Assembly: GCA_027622355.1 (NCBI GenBank)
Contig: JAQBZT010000011.1
Coordinates: 1 to 22,085 of the forward strand
Direction: 5' to 3'
DNA from: a bacterium
GTDB taxonomy: Bacteria; UBA8248
Length of the DNA: 22,085 nt
The notes beneath the pieces are model-generated. The model was given only the letters and a program-made list of their open reading frames with translations. It was not told the origin of the DNA and did no database searches. Below, in pieces: positions 7,786-14,441 of this stretch (position 1 is its first letter; the number at the start of each line of letters is the position of its first letter). The position numbers and the translations under genes were made by a program.

Positions 7786-8021
7786 ACGGCCCTGCCCTCA
7801 TGCGGAAGGTAAAATGCGGAAGGTGAACCGAACCGGAGCCCGCGCTCCGGTACCGGCCGGGCGATCTGCCCATTCGCCAGAATATAGTCTTGTTGCAGAA
7901 AAAAGAAAGGGAATTTGGCTTTTCTTGAACCGGGAAGCCGGGCTGGGGCGGCTGTCCGGCTTGTGCTATAACTTCCGGTGTCTGCGAAACAGCCGCCTTT
8001 TTTCAAACCATTGGGAAGAAT
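7786..8021. promoter_or_regulatory. divergent intergenic region between protease operon and selD
   Basis: 236 bases without a gene. It holds a tandem direct repeat ATGCGGAAGGT (7800-7810 and 7814-7824). It also holds a hairpin with a perfect 7-base stem (CCGGAGC at 7833-7839, GCTCCGG at 7844-7850). Neither has a T-tract, so they look regulatory rather than terminators. Possible -10 boxes are TATAAC at 7967-7972 for selD and, on the minus strand, TATATT (7881-7886) for the protease operon. Neither has a good -35, so the promoter calls are weak. Confidence 0.4.
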
Positions 8022-9119
8022 ATGCCCACGGCATCGGAGCATAAAATCAGGCTCACCAGCCTCGTCAAGGCGGGCGGGTGAGGCTCGAAACTGGGTCCGG
8101 AGGACCTGCGGATAGCCCTCAGCGGCTTTGAGCCTTTTACCGACCCCAACATCCTCTACGGGACGAACGCCGGGGACGACACGGGCGTCTACAAGCTGCG
8201 CGAGGATCTGGCCCTCGTCCAGACGGTGGATTTCTTCACCCCCATCGTGGACGACCCCTACGACTACGGCCAGATCGCGGCGGCGAACGCCCTGAGCGAC
8301 TGCTTCACCATGGGCGCCCAGCCGGTGACGGGGCTGAATCTGGTGGCATTTCCCTGCGATCTGGGTCTCGATATTTTGGGGCGCGTCATGGCGGGCGGCG
8401 CCGACAAGACCCGCGAGGCGGGCGCCGTCATCATCGGCGGCCACAGCGTGGACGACCCCGAGCCCAAGTTCGGCATGGCCGTCACCGGCGTTGTGGACCC
8501 CCGCAAGATGATCACCAACCGGGGGGCGAAGCCCGGGGACAAGCTCGTTCTCACCAAGAAGATCGGCACCGGCATCATCACCAACGTCACGAAGGCGGGA
8601 AACCCCCTCATCGAGGCGGCGAAGAGCATCTTCGGCGGCGGCGGCAAGCTCAAGGGCGGCGTCTTCGAGGAGGCGGTCGCGTCCATGAAGGCGCTCAACC
8701 GCAAGGCGAGCGAGGTGATGCAGCGGGTGGGGGTGAACGCCTGCACCGACATCACCGGCTTCGGCCTGGTGGGACACCTCCACAACGTCATGGAGGCGAG
8801 CAGGGCGGCCGCGCGGATCCGTTTTTCCGAGGTCCCCCAGTTCGACGATCTGCTCCCCCACGCCATGGTCGGCACCGCGGGGGGCGGTGAGCGCAACCGC
8901 TACTGGACGAAGGATTTCAGCGGGGCGAAGGCGGATGTGAGCGAGGAGATGATCGCCCTCCTGAACGATGCGCAGACCTCGGGCGGCCTCATGATGGCGG
9001 TTTCGGCCGAAAAAGCCGCAGAACTCATCCGCGAGCTCCGCGCCGCGGGCGCCACCGCCGCCGCCATCATCGGCGAGGTCATCGAGGGCGCACCGGGCAG
9101 GGTCGAGATCGAGGTGTAG
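8022..9119 (+). CDS. selD: selenide, water dikinase (selenophosphate synthase), selenocysteine-containing
   Basis: SelD makes selenophosphate from selenide and ATP, the selenium donor for selenocysteine and selenouridine. The frame runs from ATG 8022 to TAG 9119 (365 residues) only if the TGA at 8079-8081 is read as Sec, residue 20. The context GGUGSK aligns with the active-site Cys17 and Lys20 of the E. coli enzyme, K23 here. Downstream are GTNAGDDTGVY (D53), VDFFTPIVDD (D70) and NALSDCFTMG (D93), the metal-binding Asp positions of the family. The similarity starts well before the TGA-free frame, so a start at 8226 would delete the catalytic residue. A SECIS-like hairpin follows the TGA. There is no strong ribosome site (GGGAAGA lies upstream of the ATG). 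A terminator lies 24 bases after the stop. No Sec-incorporation genes (selA, selB, selC) are in the window. Confidence 0.95.
8082..8134 (+). promoter_or_regulatory. candidate bacterial SECIS element after the selD UGA
   Basis: A hairpin with stem GGTCC (8094-8098) and GGACC (8102-8106) and loop GGA starts 12 bases after the UGA, with 17 bases between UGA and loop. Bacterial SECIS elements usually place a small loop with G in its first positions 16-37 bases downstream, which this meets. An outer helix could form from GGCTC (8082-8086) with GAGCC (8130-8134), extended by AAA (8088-8090) with TTT (8127-8129) around a one-base bulge. This structure was drawn by hand and has not been energy-tested. 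Confidence 0.6.
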
Positions 9120-9142
9120 GGGTTTACTGTGAAATTTTCTTT

Positions 9143-9177
9143 ACCCCTCGGTCCATGATCGGGGGGTGTTTTTTTTA
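9143..9177 (+). terminator. rho-independent terminator after selD (repeat copy 1)
   Basis: A hairpin with an 11-base stem (9143-9153 with 9157-9167, loop CAT) is followed by G and eight T (9169-9176), 24 bases after the selD stop. Bases 9144-9175 match 10058-10089 at 30 of 32 positions. Its end is three bases from the ribosome site of the next gene, so it can terminate selD but also stands as a barrier or attenuator before the AT-rich gene. Confidence 0.85.
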
Positions 9178-9190
9178 CCAGGAGCAATAA

Positions 9191-10009
9191 ATGCCGAACA
9201 AATGGACATTAATATTGCTGACCATCCTGGTTGTTGCGGCTACCGCTGTGGCCATTTTCATTTATAGATCTAATCCCAATCAGCTTTCAGCGTATGGAGG
9301 CATAATTGGCGCCGCCGCAAGCATTTTGGCGGTTATCTGGTTTACGGGAAGCCTTTGGTATCAAGCACAGCAAATCAAGGAGCAAAGGACACAATTTTCG
9401 ATGGAATTAAGACAACTCCGGGAAGATGGACGCAGAAATGCGCTTTTGCTGTCCCGGGACGTCCTTAATGCTGCCGAGAGCCGAGCGCTGGCAATCAGTG
9501 GCCTTGACTCGCTGTCTGAGTTGCCTTTGCAATATGTAAAATTTGGTGAATTTAAGGACATTATGGAGTCAGATGATCCTGATGTGGTTTCTGCAGCGAT
9601 AGGAGTATGGAACAAAAAAGAGGGTCCTGCCGTCGCCATAATGAATGGATTGAAAAGTGCCGCTGAAGTTTATTTTGTGGCCATAGGCAAAGAGGATGTT
9701 GATTTTTCCAGAGACCCCGAAGAGTTTGTTAGTATTTATGGCCCCCAACTATGGTCTCTTCCATTTTTTGAAGCCTTCCAAGGAATGGCAACCTTGCTGG
9801 CCGAGTTCATGGTTCGACTAAAGCCAGTTCGAGAAGCGGTGCCCATCGCGGCAACGGGAGCAGCGGCGAAAATTGGTGGCGAAAAATACCTGAGAATGGA
9901 TAAGGCCAGAGAAATCATTCAAAGACATTTGAAAAAAAAGTATCCTTTACCGAAAATTGCAGAGGGACTGATTGCTGAGCCAGATAATGACGGGGAGGTT
10001 GCCACATGA
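9191..10009 (+). CDS. hypothetical two-helix membrane protein with coiled-coil and cytoplasmic domain, AT-rich, possibly acquired
   Basis: A 272-residue protein I cannot assign to a named family. Two membrane helices (about 6-24 and 38-57, the second starting after LSAYGGIIGAA) are followed by a charged helical, probably coiled-coil stretch (58-85) and a soluble domain of about 180 residues. Two helices, then a coiled coil, then a soluble domain resembles putative abortive-infection (PutAbiC-like) and other 2TM effectors, but I see no diagnostic motif. ATG 9191 follows AGGAG with six-base spacing. A sampled line has 24 of 60 G+C against 41 of 60 in selD, so the codon use is unlike its neighbours. 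It lies between two almost identical terminators and shows no promoter of its own after the first. It may be a defence gene or a small cargo gene. Confidence 0.8.
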   Translation: MPNKWTLILLTILVVAATAVAIFIYRSNPNQLSAYGGIIGAAASILAVIWFTGSLWYQAQQIKEQRTQFSMELRQLREDGRRNALLLSRDVLNAAESRALAISGLDSLSELPLQYVKFGEFKDIMESDDPDVVSAAIGVWNKKEGPAVAIMNGLKSAAEVYFVAIGKEDVDFSRDPEEFVSIYGPQLWSLPFFEAFQGMATLLAEFMVRLKPVREAVPIAATGAAAKIGGEKYLRMDKAREIIQRHLKKKYPLPKIAEGLIAEPDNDGEVAT

Positions 10010-10057
10010 CTTCTACACACTCCCATCCTGTCCAAAAACTCATCCGAATTTATGCCA

Positions 10058-10090
10058 CCCCCCGGTCCATGATCGGGGGGCGTTTTTTTA
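10058..10090 (+). terminator. rho-independent terminator after the AT-rich gene (repeat copy 2)
   Basis: A perfect 10-base stem (10058-10067 with 10071-10080, loop CAT) is followed by CG and seven T (10083-10089). It lies 48 bases after the hypothetical gene's stop and runs into the stop codon of the convergent M20 peptidase at 10088-10090. It is the second copy of the 32-base repeat at 9144. Confidence 0.85.
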
Positions 10091-11410
10091 TCTAATCCCC
10101 AGCGGGTTCGGCTTCTGATCCTTCGGGACGATGGGGTCGTAGACGAAGCCCTTGGTTTTTTCCTCGAACTCGGCGCGGGCTTTTTTCAGGACATCGGGCG
10201 AGGTGAAGAGCTCCAGCGCCGAGGCGGCGAGGGTCTTCGCGGCGGTGAACATCCCTTTTTCCCCGATCTCCATCCCGTACTGCTGCGTCGCGAGCCAGTG
10301 GTGTCCCGGTGTGCCGGGCGCGTGGCAGACCGTGCTCACGCTCCCGAGCGGGGCGAGCCAGCTCACGTTCCCCCGCTCGTTGCTCGGGCGGATGTGGCGG
10401 CGGCTCGCGGGGGATATTTCCTCCACCAGCGGGCGCTCGAAGCCGAGCTTGCGGGCGAATTCCTTTTCCGAATCGGTGTAGGTGTGGGCGCCGACGGCTT
10501 CCAGATTGCGCTGCACGACATCGGTCATCGCATCGTTCGGCAGCACGTCGTACACCGCGCTGAGGAGGGTCCACGTCATCTTGGTGTCGGTGGCGAGCGC
10601 GCCCGCCTTGGCGCAGTTCATCACCCGCTCGCGGAGCGCGTCCACGTCCTTCCGCTTCGGGGCGCGGATGTAGTACCAGACGCGCGAATAGGCCGGCACG
10701 ACGTTCGGGGCGACGCCGCCGTCCTTGATGACGTAGTGGATGCGAGCCTCCTCGATCATGTGCTCGCGCATCATGTTGACGCCGTAGTTCATCAGCTCCA
10801 CCGCGTCGAGGGCGCTCCGCCCGTCCCAGGGGTCGCGCGCGGAGTGCGCCGCCGTCCCGTAGAACTCGAAGACGAGGGAGTCCATCGCGTTCATCGAGCC
10901 GCCGCGGGCGTAGTTCTGCTCGCCGGGGTGCCAGCAGAACACCGCGTCGAGGCCGTCGAAGGCCCCGTCCTTGGCCATGTAGACTTTTCCCTCGAGGGTT
11001 TCTTCCGCCGGGCAGCCGAAGCAGACGATCCGCCCCGGGGTGTTCGTGGTTTTCAGGGCGTGGGCCACCGCGAGGGCGGCGTAGCTGCTCGCCGTGCCGA
11101 AGAGGTTGTGGCCGCAGCCGTGCCCCTGTGCGTCGTGGGCCGGTCCGCAGTGGGGCAGGGCGTCGTACTCGGCGAGGATGCCGACCACCGGGCCCCCGCT
11201 CCCCCATCTCGCGATGAAGGCGGTGGGAAGATCGCCGACGCCCCGCTGGACATCGAAGCCCGCCCCCTCGAGCACATCCTCCAGAAGCTCGGCCGACTTG
11301 TGCTCCTCGAGGGCCACCTCGGCGAACTTCCATATCTCGCGGCCGACCTCGCGGGCCTCCCCGCGCTGGGATTCGATGAAATCGAGCGCTTTCTGCTGGA
11401 TGGGGTTCAT
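10088..11410 (-). CDS. M20 family amidohydrolase (AbgB / aminobenzoyl-glutamate hydrolase-like)
   Basis: A 440-residue M20D metallohydrolase, similar in length and motif layout to the AbgB subunit that helps cleave p-aminobenzoyl-glutamate to p-aminobenzoate and glutamate. The metal and catalytic motifs are visible: GILAEYDALPHCGPAHDAQ (77-95), GHGCGHNLFG (96-105), PAEETLEG (134-141, Glu pair 136-137), CWHPG (159-163), the dimerisation/substrate region GTAAHSARDPWDGRSALD, and a late GTPGHHW. The ATG at 11410 follows AGGAGGAGG; the longer in-frame start at 11452 lacks such a site. No AbgA partner is adjacent, so the actual amide substrate is open. The gene ends in the T-tract of the opposing terminator. 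Confidence 0.92.
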   Translation of the reverse strand: MNPIQQKALDFIESQRGEAREVGREIWKFAEVALEEHKSAELLEDVLEGAGFDVQRGVGDLPTAFIARWGSGGPVVGILAEYDALPHCGPAHDAQGHGCGHNLFGTASSYAALAVAHALKTTNTPGRIVCFGCPAEETLEGKVYMAKDGAFDGLDAVFCWHPGEQNYARGGSMNAMDSLVFEFYGTAAHSARDPWDGRSALDAVELMNYGVNMMREHMIEEARIHYVIKDGGVAPNVVPAYSRVWYYIRAPKRKDVDALRERVMNCAKAGALATDTKMTWTLLSAVYDVLPNDAMTDVVQRNLEAVGAHTYTDSEKEFARKLGFERPLVEEISPASRRHIRPSNERGNVSWLAPLGSVSTVCHAPGTPGHHWLATQQYGMEIGEKGMFTAAKTLAASALELFTSPDVLKKARAEFEEKTKGFVYDPIVPKDQKPNPLGIR

Positions 11411-11632
11411 GCGCGCTGCCTCCTCCTTGCCGGATGTGATGGATGGCCCCATTAGAGCGGAAATCTCCGGCGAGGGGAAGGCGCGGGGGGGAGTTTGCCC
11501 GGCCCCCCCGGGGCGGATATGATAGGCCTTCCATCCGGAACATTCCGGGATCCAAATACGAGCCCCCCCTGCGGCGGGCGGGGCTCATTCGGTCTTCGAC
11601 CTTTTTCCTCTACAAAGCGGAGACTTGCGGAC
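11411..11632. promoter_or_regulatory. divergent region between M20 amidohydrolase and aldo/keto reductase
   Basis: 222 bases between divergent genes. It holds a palindrome-like site (ATCCGGAA 11533-11540 facing TTCCGGGAT 11543-11551, one extra base) and a larger inverted repeat GAGCCCC (11560-11566)/GGGGCTC (11580-11586). The second has no T-tract and may fold in the leader of the reductase mRNA. No convincing -35/-10 pair was found. Confidence 0.35.
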
Positions 11633-12538
11633 ATGGAAAAAAGAACCCTGGGCAGCACCGGCCTCGAAGTCACCGTCGTGGGCTTCGGCGCGATGACCAT
11701 CGGCGGCATCTTCGGCCCGGTGGACGATAACGAGAGCAACCGGGCGCTTCACGCGGCCATTGATAACGGCATGAACTTCATCGACACCTCGGACGCCTAC
11801 GGGACGGGCCACAGCGAGACCGTGATCGGAAAGTTCCTCAAGGAGCGCTCCGATCGCGGCGACATCATCATTTTCACCAAGGGCGGCAACAACATGGTGA
11901 CGGGGCAGTACAACTTCACCCCCGAGTACATCGAGAGCTGCCTGAACGGGAGCCTCCAGCGCCTCGGCATCGAGCGCATCGACCTCTACCTGCTGCACAA
12001 TCCGAAAGAAGAGAACATGGCGGCCGAGGACAGCTACGCCCTTCTGGAAAAGGCGAAGGACGCGGGCAAGATCAAGCACTGGGGCGTTTCGCTGAACACC
12101 GACGCGGAGTGCGACGCGGCCATCGGGCAGGGCCGCCCCGCCGTCTTCCAGATGGAGTACAACGTCCTCCAGCAGAGCCCGGCCGGGCCCTTCAAGCGGG
12201 CGAAATCCGCCGGGATGGGCGTCATCTCGCGCGTTCCCCTCAAGCGCGGCTTCCTCTCGGGGCGCATTGATGAGGCCTTCGAGTTCGCCGAGGGCGACCG
12301 CCGCAAGGGCATCCTCTCCCCCGAGAACATCCGCAAGTTCCAGGGCAAGCTCGACCTCGTGCAGGAAGTGGCCGCTCACATGGGCGTCCCGGCGGCGGAG
12401 GTGGCGCTGCGCTTTTGCGTCTCGAACCCGGATGTCTCCTGCGTCATCCCCGGCATCCGGACGCCGGAGCAGTCCGCGCAGAACGCCAAGGCCTCAACGC
12501 CGCTCCCCGCGGACGCCCTCAAGCGCCTCCTCGGCTAG
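11633..12538 (+). CDS. aldo/keto reductase family protein
   Basis: A 301-residue NADPH-type aldo/keto reductase, slightly shorter than most (about 310-330). It starts EKRTLGSTGLEVTVVGFGAM as many in the family do. The catalytic tetrad is complete: D51 and Y56 in FIDTSDAYG, K83 in FTKGG, and H122 in LLHNP. The C-terminal VIPGIRTPEQ is the usual coenzyme-phosphate region. Soluble reductase of aldehydes or ketones; the substrate is not predictable. The start is ATG 11633, giving the family N-terminus, though no good ribosome site precedes it (GCGGAG is the best). Followed 17 bases later by the membrane protein gene. Confidence 0.95.
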   Translation: MEKRTLGSTGLEVTVVGFGAMTIGGIFGPVDDNESNRALHAAIDNGMNFIDTSDAYGTGHSETVIGKFLKERSDRGDIIIFTKGGNNMVTGQYNFTPEYIESCLNGSLQRLGIERIDLYLLHNPKEENMAAEDSYALLEKAKDAGKIKHWGVSLNTDAECDAAIGQGRPAVFQMEYNVLQQSPAGPFKRAKSAGMGVISRVPLKRGFLSGRIDEAFEFAEGDRRKGILSPENIRKFQGKLDLVQEVAAHMGVPAAEVALRFCVSNPDVSCVIPGIRTPEQSAQNAKASTPLPADALKRLLG

Positions 12539-12555
12539 CGAAAAGGAAAAGCGCG

Positions 12556-13215
12556 GTGGCGGACCGGGCCCACATCCGGCGCCAGCTCATCGCGGCATGT
12601 ATTCTGGCGGCCGCCTTCGCATTCGTGGAGGCGGCCGTCGTCGTTTATCTGCGAAAGCTCTACTACCCGGGGGGCTTCGCCTTTCCCCTCAGCCCCGCCA
12701 TGCGCGGCCTCGCCCCCATCCTCGTCGAGATCATTCGCGAGGCGGTCACCCTCATTCTGATCGGGGCCGCCGCCTGGCTCGCGGACAGAAGGGGCTGGGT
12801 GCGCTTCGCGTTCTACATGGTGATCTTCGGGGTGTGGGACATCCTCTACTACGTCTGGCTCTGGGCCATCCTCGGCTGGCCGCCCTCGATCTTCACCCTC
12901 GATGTCCTTTTCATGATTCCCGTCCTCTGGGTGGGGCCGGTCTGGGTGCCGGTCATCGTTTCCCTCGGCCTCATCGGATGCGGCGCCGCGATCGCCCTGC
13001 GCATCGGAGGCGGCGGTTCGTTCTCCCTCGGCCGCGCGGGCTGGGCGCTTGAAGTCCTCTCCGGCCTCATCATTATTCTTTCCTTCCTCTGGAACGGCCC
13101 CGCCGCCCTCAAGGGCCACATGCCGGGGCCGTTCCCCTGGTGGCTGTTCTGGGCAGGGATGGGGTTGGGGCTGGGGGTTTTTTGGAGGAAGTGGGACAAG
13201 AAAGAAAATGTGTAA
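12556..13215 (+). CDS. polytopic membrane protein of unknown function (about six helices)
   Basis: A 219-residue integral membrane protein with GTG start at 12556 preceded by AAAGGAAAA. It has about six hydrophobic segments (roughly 10-30, 45-68, 75-92, 96-130, 135-155, 165-200), positive residues before the first, and a final Lys-rich tail. Recognisable conserved-looking pieces are ILVEIIREAVTLILIGAAAW, FGVWDILYYVWLW and DVLFMIPVLWVGPVWVPV, a pattern I associate with uncharacterised bacterial membrane proteins. It is translated close behind the aldo/keto reductase but I cannot link the functions. The final coding bases become A-rich at the border with the AT-rich gene. Confidence 0.85.
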   Translation: MADRAHIRRQLIAACILAAAFAFVEAAVVVYLRKLYYPGGFAFPLSPAMRGLAPILVEIIREAVTLILIGAAAWLADRRGWVRFAFYMVIFGVWDILYYVWLWAILGWPPSIFTLDVLFMIPVLWVGPVWVPVIVSLGLIGCGAAIALRIGGGGSFSLGRAGWALEVLSGLIIILSFLWNGPAALKGHMPGPFPWWLFWAGMGLGLGVFWRKWDKKENV

Positions 13216-13221
13216 ACTGTG

Positions 13222-13227
13222 TATATA
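13222..13227 (+). promoter_or_regulatory. possible -10 box TATATA of the Schlafen/AlbA_2 gene
   Basis: TATATA lies 29 bases before the ATG in a short AT-rich stretch after the membrane protein's stop. No good -35 box is seen, so this is weak. Confidence 0.3.
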
Positions 13228-13256
13228 GCGAAATTTTCATACGGAGTGAGAGTCGC

Positions 13257-14441
13257 ATGATACAGAAACCCCTTTCTGAAATCGATCTCGATGTCCTTCA
13301 AGGCCTCATCGCCGATGAGGTCCGCGAAGGGAAAACGATCGATTACAAAAGAGATTTGTCGGTAGATACAGGCGATCAGAAGAAAGAATTTCTCGCCGAT
13401 CTTTCTTCTTTCGCTAACACCGCGAGCGGTGATTTAATAATTGGAATGGAAGAGCAAGAAGGTGTTCCCGTGGCCATTCCCGGCATCATTCTTCCCGATG
13501 TTGATCGAGAAATTCAACGTCTGCACAGTATCATCCAGGAAGGTGTTGAGCCGCGTATTCCGAGTGTAGAGATTCAGCCTGTTTCTGTGGGGGATGAGAA
13601 ATGGGTCTTGGTTGTTCGGATAGGGAAAAGTTGGATTTCACCGCATCGGGCGTCTTACCGTGGACACGGCCACTTTTATGCCCGGAATTCTGCCGGGAAA
13701 TATCGTTTGGATGTAGGTGAACTGCGGACGGCTTTTACGCTAGCAGAAGGCACTGCCGAAAAGATTCGCAATTTCCGCATTGATAGACTTGCTAGAATTA
13801 TAGGTGGAGAAACACCTGTGCCTATACGGGAGGGGGTTAAGATTGCGCTTCACCTAATTCCTTTAGCTGCTTTTACATCAGGAAATTTTATTGAGATGCC
13901 TTTGGATCATGATAGGCGAGCAGATTTTGCTCCACTTAGTGGGTCTATCTCTGATTGGCGAAACAATCTAGATGGGTTTGTGTGTTACTCAGGAAATCCT
14001 CCGAGACCTCATCGGGCATATCTGCAACTTTTTCGAACGGGAGTGGTGGAGACGGTTGAAATTTCTGTCTATGGCGAAGGGAATATTATAAATGGGCCTG
14101 GGTATGAAGTTGAAATTGTTCAAAGTGTGAAAAGATATTTAAAACAGTTGCAAATTCTTGGAATTGGCATGCCTGTTTATATTTTTTTATCTGTGTTGGA
14201 TGCTTCTGGTGCTGTATTGCGTTTGCCGGAGTCATGGCATTTTCGCAGAGGTGGCGAGTATGGGCATCAAGCAGATCGAAATGAATTTATTCTTCCCGAG
14301 GCCGTGATTGAAGATTATGACACTGACATACCCGTTGCTCTCAAACCTCAATTCGATATGATTTGGAACGCTTTTGGCTATGATGGTTCAATTAACTTTG
14401 ATGCTGAAGGCAACTGGATAGGTGAAAATCGAAGGAACTAA
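13257..14441 (+). CDS. Schlafen/AlbA_2-domain protein (putative DNA- or RNA-binding), AT-rich, probably acquired
   Basis: A 394-residue protein. Residues 20-160 carry the AlbA_2/Schlafen-like domain: EGKTIDYKRD (24-33), FLADLSSFANTASGDLIIGM (45-64), SPHRAS (128-133) and GHFYARNSAGKYRLDVGELRTAF (138-160). These match the E..K, FANT..G..IIG and FYxR blocks of that family. The C-terminal 230 residues are unknown and have no ATPase Walker motif that I see. Such proteins occur as regulators and as parts of phage-defence or RNA-cleaving systems. The start is ATG 13257 with GGAG upstream. The gene is low in GC (17 of 60 on one line, 30 of 60 near its start), unlike all neighbours. Its stop codon overlaps the stop of the convergent gene at 14438-14441. 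Confidence 0.88.
   Translation: MIQKPLSEIDLDVLQGLIADEVREGKTIDYKRDLSVDTGDQKKEFLADLSSFANTASGDLIIGMEEQEGVPVAIPGIILPDVDREIQRLHSIIQEGVEPRIPSVEIQPVSVGDEKWVLVVRIGKSWISPHRASYRGHGHFYARNSAGKYRLDVGELRTAFTLAEGTAEKIRNFRIDRLARIIGGETPVPIREGVKIALHLIPLAAFTSGNFIEMPLDHDRRADFAPLSGSISDWRNNLDGFVCYSGNPPRPHRAYLQLFRTGVVETVEISVYGEGNIINGPGYEVEIVQSVKRYLKQLQILGIGMPVYIFLSVLDASGAVLRLPESWHFRRGGEYGHQADRNEFILPEAVIEDYDTDIPVALKPQFDMIWNAFGYDGSINFDAEGNWIGENRRN

Noticed and set aside
8226..9119. A shorter SelD starting at ATG 8226, or selD as a nonsense-mutated pseudogene.
   Set aside because: Homology, active-site Lys and metal-binding Asp residues lie upstream of 8226, and the TGA is exactly at the Sec/Cys position with a SECIS-like hairpin, so readthrough is the better reading.
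9144..10089. The paired 32-base elements as an integron attC cassette or transposon ends.
   Set aside because: The elements are direct repeats of a hairpin-plus-T-tract, with no GTTRRRY core, no outward inverted ends and no recombinase or transposase in the window.
11560..11586. Inverted repeat GAGCCCC/GGGGCTC as a terminator.
   Set aside because: No T-tract follows on either strand, and it lies between divergent starts where no transcript should end.
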